In this document: piece after piece, positions 17,166 through 25,253 of the stretch
Position numbering within the stretch: position 1 is the stretch's first letter
How the letters are laid out: each line of letters begins with the position of its first letter
Assembly (NCBI RefSeq): GCF_001721045.1
Contig: NZ_MDER01000033.1
Location: 1 to 48,471 of the forward strand
Source: Paenibacillus nuruki
GTDB lineage: Bacteria > Bacillota > Bacilli > Paenibacillales > Paenibacillaceae
Direction: 5' to 3'
DNA length: 48,471 nucleotides
Notes under the pieces: model-generated
Seen by the model: only the letters and a program-made list of their open reading frames with translations
Databases searched by the model: none
Told to the model about the DNA's origin: nothing
Translations under genes and position numbers: made by a program

Positions 17166-17945
17166 TTAGACAAGTTGTAGTTGAACATGTTCTTTCTCAC
17201 ATAATTGCTGTAACCAGGAATCAGGATGTACATTAGTGATAATACCGGTCACTTCTTTTAAAGGCATAATCGTAAATAAAGCTGTTTTCTCAAGTTTACT
17301 TTGGTCGAACACAGCATATACTTCACTAGAACGCTCACTCAATTGCTGAGCAATGCGTACTTCTAATTCAGAATGCATAGTAAACCCTCGTTCAGATGCG
17401 ACACCATCTACACCCAAGAACATTTTGCTCAAATTAATCTTCTGAATAACACTTTCAGCTAAAGGGCCAATTAATTCATAACTTTGTGAGCGCATTACAC
17501 CACCTGTTAGAACCACTTGGATTCCTTCAGCATCTGCTAATTCAAAAGCAATATTGACGGCATTTGTAACAACAGTGATATTTTTGCGATGCTTCAATTC
17601 CATAGCGATCAAAAAAGTAGTTGTACCGCCTGTAAGACCAATAACATCACCATCAACGACTAATGCCGCCGCCGCTTCTGCGATTTTTTGCTTATCTGGT
17701 TGCTGAGCTAGCTGTTTATCGACAAATGGAACTTCATCCTGACTGATTTTGCTTCCACCCTCGTACACGGCTCCGCCAATCGTACGAATCAGATGTCCTT
17801 CTTTCTCCATAAGATCTAGATCACGTCTAGCTGTAGCTTCAGAGCAACCAATAACGCTAGTAATTTCTTGGACAGATATTTTTCCATTCTTTTTGATCAT
17901 ATCCATAATTTTTGTTCGCCGTAATTCACTTTTAGAATACTCCAT
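17166..17945 (-). CDS. DeoR/GlpR-family transcriptional regulator
   Basis: This is a 259-residue repressor with an N-terminal winged helix-turn-helix (residues 5-57, core KISVQEITSVIGCSEATARRD). A C-terminal sensor domain of DeoR type follows, with DVIGLTGGTTT, ITVVTNAVNIA and LFLGVDGV motifs, which folds like a sugar-phosphate isomerase and usually binds a phosphorylated sugar. It lies between the kinase-aldolase genes and the transport operon, and is the natural candidate to bind the repeated palindromes around 19.9-20.07 kb. AAAGGAG precedes the ATG. Confidence 0.92.
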   Translation of the reverse strand: MEYSKSELRRTKIMDMIKKNGKISVQEITSVIGCSEATARRDLDLMEKEGHLIRTIGGAVYEGGSKISQDEVPFVDKQLAQQPDKQKIAEAAAALVVDGDVIGLTGGTTTFLIAMELKHRKNITVVTNAVNIAFELADAEGIQVVLTGGVMRSQSYELIGPLAESVIQKINLSKMFLGVDGVASERGFTMHSELEVRIAQQLSERSSEVYAVFDQSKLEKTALFTIMPLKEVTGIITNVHPDSWLQQLCEKEHVQLQLV

Positions 17946-18000
17946 TTCTGCAATCTCCTTTGATTGTTATGAGCATTATTCATATAATTCTGCTCTTTTT

Positions 18001-18017
18001 AATCATTTTGTATGATT
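18001..18017. repeat. Short inverted repeat between lacC-like gene and deoR
   Basis: AATCAT-N5-ATGATT is a perfect 6-bp dyad in the 119-bp gap before the regulator gene. It carries the half-sites of the upstream operator set in reversed orientation, so an autoregulatory role is possible but weakly supported. Confidence 0.35.
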
Positions 18018-18064
18018 ACAGAATGAATTGCAAGTATTTATGATCGGTTCATACGGTTCACCTT

Positions 18065-18997
18065 TTATAAAGGAATGACCTGAACAGCAGATTCTAACTC
18101 CAAGTAAGTAGCATAATCCATATCGCCTGCTTTTTCAGATAAAGCATTTGCACTAGCAACAGCAGAAGCTAACTTTAACTGTTGTATAGGGTCGTACTGT
18201 CTTAATGTGGCAAATGCCATGCCTGCTACAAAAGCATCACCGCATCCTACCGTATTAATGGCTTGAATAGACGGAGATATCACTTGATACACTTGCTTAT
18301 TGATGATTGCAATCGCTCCCTGACTTCCTCGTGTAATACAGACATTCTCTATCCCACGATTAATAAGAAGCCATGCTGTATCAATATATTGCTGATCTGT
18401 TGTCAGCGAAGTATTGCTCCACTGTTCTAACTCATGTTGGTTCGGTTTGATAAAATAAGGCTTAGCTTGAATTGAATCTGTAAAAGCGGCTCCACTTGTA
18501 TCCAAAAAAGCATGTGCCCCTGCCTGCTGTACAATTTCGATGAGTTCAGCATATCCATTCGTTGCGACTCCTTGAGGTAAACTCCCTGAAAAAACAATAA
18601 TCGTAGACAACTGTGCAAGTTGTTGTATTTTCTGCTTGATGGCTATCCATTGCGATGAAGAAATCGTAAGCCCCGGTTCTAAAAGTTCAGTAGAAGCATA
18701 GTGACTGGATTCATCAATAATATTAAGACATATTCTCGATTCACCTGATGTCATAACAAAATCTGTATTTATTTTGCGTGTTTGTAGTAAATGGTCTATT
18801 AGTTGTCCATTGTCTCCTCCTATGCAACCAGAAGCAGTTACTTCACCACCTAATAATTTGATCATTTTGGCTACATTGTTCCCTTTACCACCTGGTTCTG
18901 TTAGTACACGTCTGACCCGATTGACCTGATGGGTCGCAAATGAATCCATATAATACGTTTTATCGACTGCTGCATTCAATGTCACTGTAGTAATCAT
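18065..18997 (-). CDS. LacC/FruK-like sugar-phosphate kinase (PfkB family)
   Basis: This 310-residue kinase begins MITTVTLNAAVDKTYYMD, the pattern of the tagatose-6-phosphate/1-phosphofructokinase subgroup. It has GGKGNNVAKMIKLLG (residues 36-50), FSGSLPQG (136-143) and the anion-hole/catalytic block NTVGCGDAFVAG with Asp254. The usual GAGD is GCGD here. Its ATG overlaps the aldolase stop (ATGA), so the two are coupled. The expected reaction is tagatose-6-phosphate or fructose-1-phosphate to the bisphosphate. Coupling to a class II aldolase favours tagatose-6-phosphate. Confidence 0.85.
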   Translation of the reverse strand: MITTVTLNAAVDKTYYMDSFATHQVNRVRRVLTEPGGKGNNVAKMIKLLGGEVTASGCIGGDNGQLIDHLLQTRKINTDFVMTSGESRICLNIIDESSHYASTELLEPGLTISSSQWIAIKQKIQQLAQLSTIIVFSGSLPQGVATNGYAELIEIVQQAGAHAFLDTSGAAFTDSIQAKPYFIKPNQHELEQWSNTSLTTDQQYIDTAWLLINRGIENVCITRGSQGAIAIINKQVYQVISPSIQAINTVGCGDAFVAGMAFATLRQYDPIQQLKLASAVASANALSEKAGDMDYATYLELESAVQVIPL

Positions 18998-19860
18998 TGT
19001 AGAACGCCAGCTTTACCTGCCGATCCGCATAAGCCGATTTTTTGCATGGCTAATTGTTTAACTGCTTCTTTGGCAGGAATCATATATTTACGTGGATCGT
19101 TTTCTGAAGGATTTTCGTCAAAAACGTGCTTAATCGCATCAGAGAAAGCGATACGTAATTCAGTAGCTACATTCATTTTGGACATCCCTAGAGCAACGGC
19201 TCGCTTCACTTGTTCTGCTGGAATACCTGAACCTCCGTGAAGAACCAATGGAATATCGACCAATGCTGCAATTTTCTCGATTCGTTCAAAATCAATATGG
19301 GGGTCGCCTTTGTAAATGCCATGTGCTGTTCCAATCGCAGGTGCTAATGTAAGTACTCCGGTTTGTTTTACAAATTTCAGACATTCTTCAGGATCTGCTA
19401 ATAGAGCATCTTTTTCATCAACGACGATATCGTCTTCTACCCCTCCTACTTTGCCAAGTTCTGCTTCTACATTTACACCAGCAGCAGTTGCTACTTCCAT
19501 GACTTTGCTAGTGATGGCTACATTATCATCATAAGAATGCATAGAAGCATCAATCATGACCGAGGTATAACCTGCACGTATACATTCAATAATAAGATTG
19601 AACTCTGTACAGTGATCCAAATGAAGAGCGATCGGAATAGAAGATTGATTAGCAGCAACTGTCGCTGCTTCGACTAAATACTTAGCACCTAAATGACGAA
19701 CAGTGCCCACCGTCGATTGGATAATAAGTGGAGACTCCATTTCTGTAGCAGCATCTACAACAGCTTGTAGCATTTCCAAAGTATGTACATTGAAAGCAGC
19801 TACAGCATATTGATGTTCTCTTGCCTTTTGGAGCATAACAGTGGATGAAATAATTGGCAT
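18994..19860 (-). CDS. Class II ketose-bisphosphate aldolase (GatY/KbaY/Fba-like)
   Basis: This is a 288-residue zinc-dependent aldolase. Catalytic Asp82 and zinc ligands His83 (LHLDHC), His180 (GTAHG) and His208 (LHGGSG) are all present, as is the EAELGKVGGVED loop. It would split tagatose-1,6- or fructose-1,6-bisphosphate into triose phosphates. The length and HSYDDN segment fit both GatY/KbaY and Fba. The adjacent LacC-like kinase and AgaS-like protein favour the tagatose type. It is the first gene of its operon, with GGGAG 8 nt before the ATG and a palindrome 17 bp upstream of the start. Confidence 0.9.
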   Translation of the reverse strand: MPIISSTVMLQKAREHQYAVAAFNVHTLEMLQAVVDAATEMESPLIIQSTVGTVRHLGAKYLVEAATVAANQSSIPIALHLDHCTEFNLIIECIRAGYTSVMIDASMHSYDDNVAITSKVMEVATAAGVNVEAELGKVGGVEDDIVVDEKDALLADPEECLKFVKQTGVLTLAPAIGTAHGIYKGDPHIDFERIEKIAALVDIPLVLHGGSGIPAEQVKRAVALGMSKMNVATELRIAFSDAIKHVFDENPSENDPRKYMIPAKEAVKQLAMQKIGLCGSAGKAGVLQ

Positions 19861-19876
19861 ATTAACATCTCCCTAA

Positions 19877-19955
19877 TGATTGAATAAATCATTTAATTTG
19901 ATCCTTTAGATCATTTTTTAATTATGATACTCTTAATTTATGATCAAAACAATCT
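19877..19955. promoter_or_regulatory. Operator cluster on the aldolase side (three palindromes)
   Basis: Three 15-bp dyads occur here: TGATTGAATAAATCA (19877-19891), TGATCCTTTAGATCA (19899-19913) and TGATCAAAACAATCT (19941-19955, imperfect). The first two are 22 bp apart, about two helical turns. They flank or cover the aldolase promoter and match the pair at 20030-20065, so one regulator probably binds all of them. Confidence 0.7.
19919..19947 (-). promoter_or_regulatory. Promoter of the aldolase-kinase operon
   Basis: On the minus strand TTGATC (19942-19947) and TAATTA (19919-19924) are spaced 17 bp. The -35 lies inside a palindromic operator, consistent with repression. Confidence 0.5.
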
Positions 19956-20029
19956 TTTTTTATTATTTTTTACAATTTTATTTATTTTTCCATTAAATAA
20001 GCGTAATAAATATCACAATAATCAACTTT

Positions 20030-20065
20030 TGATTTAATAAATCATAATTATGATTGAAAAAATCA
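20030..20065. promoter_or_regulatory. Operator pair on the AgaS-like gene side
   Basis: TGATTTAATAAATCA (20030-20044) and TGATTGAAAAAATCA (20051-20065) have starts 21 bp apart, so they lie on the same helix face. The second overlaps the -35 of the plus-strand promoter. Both fit the consensus TGATTKAAWAAATCA. Confidence 0.75.
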
Positions 20066-20082
20066 AAATAAAGAAATATACT
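20054..20082 (+). promoter_or_regulatory. Promoter of the AgaS-like gene
   Basis: TTGAAA (20054-20059) and TATACT (20077-20082) are spaced exactly 17 bp, a strong sigma-A pattern. The start codon is 60 bp downstream. The -35 is embedded in an operator. Confidence 0.75.
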
Positions 20083-20141
20083 ATATATGAAGTCCGCTCG
20101 TAATGACTATGTTGCAAAATATACTATATGGAGGTCAATTC

Positions 20142-21185
20142 ATGAATTTAACGTATCAGGAAGTAAAAAAGCAATATACAGCGCTACATCAGACGTTCAA
20201 TTATATGCTAGAACATCGTCATGCTATTGAAGAATTAAGACAACAAGTTCAACCTACTTCTATTACCTTTGTAGGTTGCGGCTCTAGTTACTGCCTAAGT
20301 GAATCCGCCGCTTTTTCGACTCGTTTGTATACACATATGCCTGCATCTGCATTAGCAGGTGGTGATCTCATGCTAAATGCAGAGCGATATGCTCCTCTTT
20401 TGGCAAATACATTATTGGTTGCTCCATCACGCTCAGGGAGTACAAGCGAAATTATAGAAGCTATTCAACGTGTACGTAAACTACAACCTCTTTCGGTTCT
20501 TTCTCTATCCTGTGTATCCGATTCTCCTTTATCTACACAAGCTGATTTATCTTTAGAATTACCATGGGCATTTGATCATAGTGTATGTCAGACTCGTACA
20601 GTCACGAATTTGTATCTAGCTAATCTGTTGATTAATGCTTTTTGGAGTAATGATGAGAAATTAATTGAAGATATTCAAAGTGCGATTCAAATGGGCGAAG
20701 CTTATATGGAAAAAGTAGAAGCATCGATTCGAGAAGTAGCTGATTTCGCATGGAATCGTGTCATTTTATTAGCAGATGGTGAATTACAAGGATTAGCTAA
20801 CGAGGGTGCAATTGCTATTACTGAAATTGCTCAAGCAGAAGCGCATGCTTTTCACTTATTAGATGTTCGCCATGGCCCAATGGTCACTATTGATCAAGAG
20901 ACATTGGTGATTGCAGCATTAACTGGAGAAGGAACATCGTATCAACATGATCTTATTCAAGATATCCATGCTCGCGGAGCACGAATTATTGCGTTAGCCG
21001 ATCACGCCAATCGGATTCCAGATGCATTAGTCCATCTAGGAATTGTTTTAGAACAACCTTTGCATCCAGCAGCACAAGGGATTCCTTTTATTTTCATCCC
21101 GCAAATAGTGGCATTAGCCAGTGCAGAGCGTCAGAATATTAACCCTGATCAACCCGATGGATTGGAAGCATGGGTAAAGTTGTAA
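20142..21185 (+). CDS. SIS-domain protein, AgaS/GlmS-isomerase-like
   Basis: This 347-residue double SIS-domain protein carries sugar-phosphate-binding loops FVGCGSSYC (near 41-49) and APSRSGSTSEI (near 100-110). The second half has the DVRHGPM segment found in AgaS and FrlB-like deaminases or isomerases. AgaS converts galactosamine-6-phosphate to tagatose-6-phosphate. That product would feed the divergent LacC-like kinase and aldolase. I chose ATG 20142, with GGAGG 7 nt upstream, rather than the in-frame ATG at 20103, which lacks an SD. Specificity (galactosamine, glucosamine or a glycated amino acid) is not settled by sequence. Confidence 0.85.
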   Translation: MNLTYQEVKKQYTALHQTFNYMLEHRHAIEELRQQVQPTSITFVGCGSSYCLSESAAFSTRLYTHMPASALAGGDLMLNAERYAPLLANTLLVAPSRSGSTSEIIEAIQRVRKLQPLSVLSLSCVSDSPLSTQADLSLELPWAFDHSVCQTRTVTNLYLANLLINAFWSNDEKLIEDIQSAIQMGEAYMEKVEASIREVADFAWNRVILLADGELQGLANEGAIAITEIAQAEAHAFHLLDVRHGPMVTIDQETLVIAALTGEGTSYQHDLIQDIHARGARIIALADHANRIPDALVHLGIVLEQPLHPAAQGIPFIFIPQIVALASAERQNINPDQPDGLEAWVKL

Positions 21186-21228
21186 AAGTAGATTTGTATT
21201 TGTAATAGTGCCGATAAAATTTATACAA

Positions 21229-21267
21229 CAAAAGAGAACAGTCCTCTATAAAGGTCTGTTCTCTTTT
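21229..21267 (+). terminator. Terminator between convergent genes
   Basis: A 13-bp stem (CAAAAGAGAACAG at 21229-21241, complement at 21255-21267) with an A-rich left and T-rich right arm lies 44 nt after the SIS gene stop. It can serve both this gene and the convergent permease gene. Confidence 0.85.
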
Positions 21268-21299
21268 GAGTTGTACTATTTGCCTATCATTTATTCATT

Positions 21300-22040
21300 T
21301 CAAATCACACCTAGACCGGCTAATAGCGTCCAAATTCCAGATAAAATAATCAATCCCAATGAATATTTTTTAAACTTCTGCTCGTTCAAATAGTTAACCG
21401 CTTTAACTCCAATCCATGTCCCAATCACCATCACCGGTAACATCCAACCTAGATACAGACTTATCTCCTGATCGATCAATCCACTATATACAAAGGTAAT
21501 GATCGTCACTCCATTTAATATCACACCGACTAAGGCTAGATTGGCTCGAAACATCTGCTTGGACATGCCTTGATTAGACAACATCAATGCCATAGGAGGT
21601 CCACTAACAGAGATACTTCCACTCAGCAATCCGCTTAATGCTCCTGCTGATAGATAAGCTGCTTTTTCATTGGCTATCGGAATGGTGCGTCCACTTAACA
21701 AAAACACAGCAAATAGTGTAATCAATATACCTGTCGCAATTTTAAGTACACTCCCACTGATAATAAGTAAAAATAACGTTCCTACCGGAGCCATAGCAAC
21801 ACTTGCGATAATCAATAATCCGATTTTACGAATATTCGTATCTCGATACACTGAACCTAAGACCAACAAACAAATCAGCATACTCAATATCACAATCATC
21901 GGTACAACACGTTGAATAGGGAGAAACAAGCTCAGTAAGGGTAAAGCAATCAACGCAAACCCAAAACTAGTCAGTCCTTGTACAAAACTTGCAATCAGGA
22001 TAATACCTGCCCCTATCAGTAGAGCGTCTATAGTAATCAT
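21300..22040 (-). CDS. TauE/SafE-family (TSUP) membrane permease
   Basis: This is a 246-residue, very hydrophobic protein with about eight membrane segments in two similar halves. The family signatures GFALIALPLLSLFLP (near residue 27) and GALSGLLSGSISVSGPPMAL (near 133) are present. TSUP proteins export sulfite, sulfoacetate or related organic anions. No substrate is shown here. The gene diverges from a WYL regulator across a 132-bp gap carrying a long inverted repeat, so that regulator probably controls it. Confidence 0.87.
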   Translation of the reverse strand: MITIDALLIGAGIILIASFVQGLTSFGFALIALPLLSLFLPIQRVVPMIVILSMLICLLVLGSVYRDTNIRKIGLLIIASVAMAPVGTLFLLIISGSVLKIATGILITLFAVFLLSGRTIPIANEKAAYLSAGALSGLLSGSISVSGPPMALMLSNQGMSKQMFRANLALVGVILNGVTIITFVYSGLIDQEISLYLGWMLPVMVIGTWIGVKAVNYLNEQKFKKYSLGLIILSGIWTLLAGLGVI

Positions 22041-22074
22041 CTATACTCCTTCATGTTAACTAGATTCTATATTA

Positions 22075-22149
22075 TATTAGATTATACGGTATACTTTTAT
22101 CTATCCATACTATAATACTTTATAGGATCAATATAGATATAATCTAATA
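22075..22149. promoter_or_regulatory. Divergent promoter region with 12-bp inverted repeat
   Basis: Arms TATTAGATTATA (22075-22086) and TATAATCTAATA (22138-22149) are perfect complements 63 bp apart centre to centre, six helical turns. The right arm contains TATAAT (22138-22143), a likely -10 for the plus-strand regulator gene. The layout fits looping autoregulation. Confidence 0.6.
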
Positions 22150-22172
22150 ACCAAATTAGGCGGGATAATACG

Positions 22173-23090
22173 ATGAAATTAGAACGATTGATTGCGATGA
22201 TCTATAAATTACTTCATCATGAAGTATTGTCTGCTTCTGTATTGGCAGAACAATTTCAAGTTTCACAACGGACTATTTATCGGGATATTGATGTACTCTG
22301 TGCTGCTGGATTACCGATTGTCTCTTATCAAGGTAGTGGCGGCGGATACGGGATTATGAATGGATACAAAATGGATAAAAGCCTACTAGGTGCGTACGAT
22401 GTCAATTCATTGATCACTGTTCTTGGTAGTCTCTCCACTGTATTTCAAGATCAACGTGCTCAAAGTACTATTGAACGTCTACAGAATATTGCTCCTGAAC
22501 ATCATCATTCTAATCTGGCGATCAATTTTAATACATACCGTACAGAACCTCATGCGCTGCTTTTTCTACGTCAAGGCATTACAGATACTAGAGTCGTTCG
22601 TTTCGATTATATTAATGCCAATAATGAGCATAAGGCGCGAGAAATCGAACCGTTATGGCTTCATTTTAAATATAGCACATGGTATGTACAAGGATTCTGC
22701 CGGACACGTCAGGATTATCGTGAATTTCGCTTGTCTCGAATGATGAATGTGGAGTTAACCGAAGAACATTTCCAAGCTCATCCACTTAGCCCTCAAGAGC
22801 CTATACATGCCGAACAAGAATGGAATACTTTATTAGAAAATATCTTAATTCGTGTAGCACCCCAAGCCTTGTCTGAAGCACTGGATCAATTTCAGCAAGC
22901 CGATAAGGAATTTCAGACAGATGGAAGTATGATTATGCGTATTCCTGTCTACCAACCACTGGAAGCCAAATGGTTGCGGTCGACACTGCTTAGCTTCGGA
23001 GATGGTATTGAAGTACTAGAACCTATCGAGTTACGTAGTATCTTAAAGCAACAACTTCAACAGGCGCTCAACCTTTATCCAGAAGTATGA
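22173..23090 (+). CDS. YafY-type HTH/WYL-domain transcriptional regulator
   Basis: This is a 305-residue regulator with an N-terminal HTH_11 winged helix (residues 1-58, core SASVLAEQFQVSQRTIYRDID), followed by the glycine-rich turn SGGGYGI. A WYL ligand-sensing domain spans roughly 125-215, with the variant FKYSTWYVQGFCRTRQDYREFRLSRM, and a WCX-type C-terminus follows. WYL regulators sense nucleotides or small molecules. In this genomic position it most likely controls the divergent TSUP permease. The SD (AGGCGGG) is modest. Confidence 0.9.
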   Translation: MKLERLIAMIYKLLHHEVLSASVLAEQFQVSQRTIYRDIDVLCAAGLPIVSYQGSGGGYGIMNGYKMDKSLLGAYDVNSLITVLGSLSTVFQDQRAQSTIERLQNIAPEHHHSNLAINFNTYRTEPHALLFLRQGITDTRVVRFDYINANNEHKAREIEPLWLHFKYSTWYVQGFCRTRQDYREFRLSRMMNVELTEEHFQAHPLSPQEPIHAEQEWNTLLENILIRVAPQALSEALDQFQQADKEFQTDGSMIMRIPVYQPLEAKWLRSTLLSFGDGIEVLEPIELRSILKQQLQQALNLYPEV

Positions 23091-23108
23091 CATACTGTTG
23101 TCATACTT
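23083..23108 (+). repeat. Hairpin overlapping the WYL regulator stop codon
   Basis: A perfect 10-bp stem (AAGTATGACA, TGTCATACTT) with a 6-nt loop includes the TGA stop of the regulator. There is no U-tract, so it may stabilise the mRNA end or weakly attenuate read-through to dinB. Confidence 0.5.
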
Positions 23109-23162
23109 GTTTGGCTATGATGAGGATAGAAATTAATTATCATTCCAGAGGAGCTGTTATTT

Positions 23163-23678
23163 GTGCCAAATCATCCTGTAGCTATGTTTGAGTACCATAT
23201 CTGGGCAAGCCGTACGATTATGGAAAGGATTCAAGAACTGCCTGCTTCTGTGTTACATGCAGAAGTAGGTAGCTCTTTCCCGACTATTGCACATGCACTA
23301 AGTCATATGTACGCTGTAGATCGAATGTTTTATCAAGTGTTACAAGGTAAAGAAATGCCGGAAGCCTTACAAGAATGTATGGCTTTAAATCAGACCACAC
23401 TGACTTCTATCGATGAGTATATCACTCGTTTTGCAGTATTAACTGATCAGTATCAACAATGGCTACAAAGTGGAATAGATTTAGAACAATCTCTTCTACT
23501 GAACAATCCTTATGTCGGCCCAAGGCAGACGCGTTTAGCGGAAATCGTACTGCATGTAGTAAACCACGGAACATATCATCGAGGAAATATTTCTACTATG
23601 CTTCGTCAATTAGGTCATGCTTCTGTAATGAATGATTATCTATTATTCTGGTATCAGGAATCGGCATCATCTATCTAA
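23163..23678 (+). CDS. DinB-family protein
   Basis: This is a 171-residue four-helix-bundle protein of the DinB/YfiT superfamily. It has the early helix FEYHIWASRTIMERI, a central HALSHMYAVDRMFY with one metal-site His, and the C-terminal HVVNHGTYHRGNI motif that supplies the other two. Members are metal-dependent enzymes, often thiol transferases, or DNA-damage-induced proteins of unknown role. The start is GTG at 23163 with AGAGGAG 9 nt upstream. It follows the WYL gene by 72 nt and precedes a YdeI-like gene. Confidence 0.88.
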   Translation: MPNHPVAMFEYHIWASRTIMERIQELPASVLHAEVGSSFPTIAHALSHMYAVDRMFYQVLQGKEMPEALQECMALNQTTLTSIDEYITRFAVLTDQYQQWLQSGIDLEQSLLLNNPYVGPRQTRLAEIVLHVVNHGTYHRGNISTMLRQLGHASVMNDYLLFWYQESASSI

Positions 23679-23700
23679 TGATCGAAAGGAACATGATACA

Positions 23701-24282
23701 TTGAATAACATTGACCATCTTCTCACTATACATTTCAGAATAGAATTAAGAGCATGGTTACAACAGCATAGTAATGATATGCCCTATTGTTGGGTGATTG
23801 TGAGTATCACACCTGTTCCCAATATTCTACTCTATCTAGATGTGGTCGAAGAATGTCTATGCTTTGGCTGGATCGATGGGGTCAAAAAGAAAATATCTGA
23901 TACACAATTAGCACAGCGATTATCTCCTCGTAGTCCCAAAAGTTCATGGACTGAACTAAATAAAGAACGTGTTCGTCGTTTGGAGCGACTGGGGTTGATG
24001 ACGGAGGAAGGTCGAAAAGTACTACCTGATATGAACGAAGAACATTTTATTATTCATCCACATATCCTTCAAGCTTTACAAGAAGAGCCTGAAGTGTATG
24101 CTCACTTTCTAACTTTTCCAGCACTATATCAAAGAGTGAGAATCGATACGATTCAGAGTACAGAGCATCAACCTGAAGTATTTCACAATCGGCTTCAGAA
24201 ATTGATCACTAACACCAAAGCCAATAAAATGTATGGTCAGTGGCATGACAATGGGCGTTTATTAGATACATCAGATATATAA
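23701..24282 (+). CDS. YdeI/OmpD-associated-family protein
   Basis: This 193-residue soluble protein resembles the YdeI family. It has RAWLQQH near the N-terminus, the conserved block ECLCFGWIDGVKKK and then QRLSPRSPKSSWTELNKERVRRLERLGLMTEEGR. The family is linked to antimicrobial-peptide tolerance in enterics, but its biochemistry is unclear. The start is TTG at 23701, preceded by AAAGGA at 10 nt. The frame is open upstream into dinB but has no SD there. The gap from dinB is 22 nt, so the two are likely cotranscribed. Confidence 0.85.
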   Translation: MNNIDHLLTIHFRIELRAWLQQHSNDMPYCWVIVSITPVPNILLYLDVVEECLCFGWIDGVKKKISDTQLAQRLSPRSPKSSWTELNKERVRRLERLGLMTEEGRKVLPDMNEEHFIIHPHILQALQEEPEVYAHFLTFPALYQRVRIDTIQSTEHQPEVFHNRLQKLITNTKANKMYGQWHDNGRLLDTSDI

Positions 24283-24324
24283 ACAAGGATTGTGACAAAT
24301 ACCATAAGAAAGTTCCCACATTAA

Positions 24325-24371
24325 AAAGCGTGTACTTCTATGTCGATGTTTGACATAAAAGTACACGCTTT
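24325..24371 (+). terminator. Terminator between convergent genes
   Basis: A 13-bp outer stem (AAAGCGTGTACTT and its complement at 24359-24371) encloses a second short stem (TATGTC/GACATA). A/T tracts lie on both sides. It separates the YdeI-like gene from the convergent amidohydrolase. Confidence 0.85.
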
Positions 24372-24380
24372 GATTTATGA

Positions 24381-25253
24381 TTAGATTGATTGCGACTCTA
24401 TCCAGCTTTTTAATTTGGGAAAGACTTCAAGTGCATTATTATAAAATACATTCTCCCATTGCGCTTCAGGAATTAGATTTTTGATAAAAGCAATATAAGC
24501 ATCTAAAGGCACTAACGGCCAGTCGGTACCGAATACAAGCCGATCATACTTTTCAGCAAACACGATAGCACGCTTGAAATGATCCACATAGGTTTGTTCA
24601 CCCATCAGGCGGTACACTTTAGAGCTATCTCCAACAATCCAACCGGAAAGATCAGCATACAAATTGGGATTTTTCTCAAGTAGAGCTGCGGTGTCCATCA
24701 CCCACGGATCACCTAAATGACATAACATAAAGGTAATATCCCGGTGCTTAAGGAACGTTTCTTCCATGGATAAAGGATGTGAGTATTTAAGCAGTCCATG
24801 ATCTGAATAGGTTAGACCTCCATGAATAACGATCGGAAGTTCATACTTACGCGCAAGATCATACACCGGATCATAGATAGCATCACCCACATTATAATGA
24901 TAATACCCTGCATATAACTTAATCCCTACAACGTGATCCCATTGTAACGATTCCTCTAATGCTTTGCATTGACTTTCTTGATGAAGAGTCACCGGATTAA
25001 TCCCTACACAGGTAAACAGATTATCTGGCATAGGGTCTTTCAGATCTAACAACATGGGATTAAGAGCATCTGTATCCGGGAAACCACCAGCAGAAGTCTC
25101 TGTCACACCCATTCCAACAGCGGCGACTACACCTGATCGTACAAATTCATCCAATAACCCTTTTTGGCTATAGTCAATTGAAGCTAGTGTCTCAGCTGTA
25201 TCATAAAAAGATTCTATTTCCGAAAAATGAATATGGGCATCTATGATTTTCAT
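24381..25253 (-). CDS. Amidohydrolase-family metal-dependent hydrolase
   Basis: This is a 290-residue TIM-barrel enzyme of the amidohydrolase superfamily (Amidohydro_2 type). The metal and catalytic residues are in order: His7 and His9 (DAHIHF), Lys112 (GIKLYAGYY), His144 (IVIHGG), His179 (LCHLGD) and Asp244 (FGTDWPL). Related enzymes hydrolyse lactones or amides or decarboxylate aromatic acids. The substrate is unknown here. Its ATG overlaps the stop of the GNAT fusion gene by 4 nt, so both products probably act on one pathway. Confidence 0.87.
   Translation of the reverse strand: MKIIDAHIHFSEIESFYDTAETLASIDYSQKGLLDEFVRSGVVAAVGMGVTETSAGGFPDTDALNPMLLDLKDPMPDNLFTCVGINPVTLHQESQCKALEESLQWDHVVGIKLYAGYYHYNVGDAIYDPVYDLARKYELPIVIHGGLTYSDHGLLKYSHPLSMEETFLKHRDITFMLCHLGDPWVMDTAALLEKNPNLYADLSGWIVGDSSKVYRLMGEQTYVDHFKRAIVFAEKYDRLVFGTDWPLVPLDAYIAFIKNLIPEAQWENVFYNNALEVFPKLKSWIESQSI

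Noticed and set aside
18994-19860. Naming the aldolase fbaA outright
   Set aside because: Fba and GatY/KbaY share all visible motifs. The context with LacC-like and AgaS-like genes is against a core glycolytic role.
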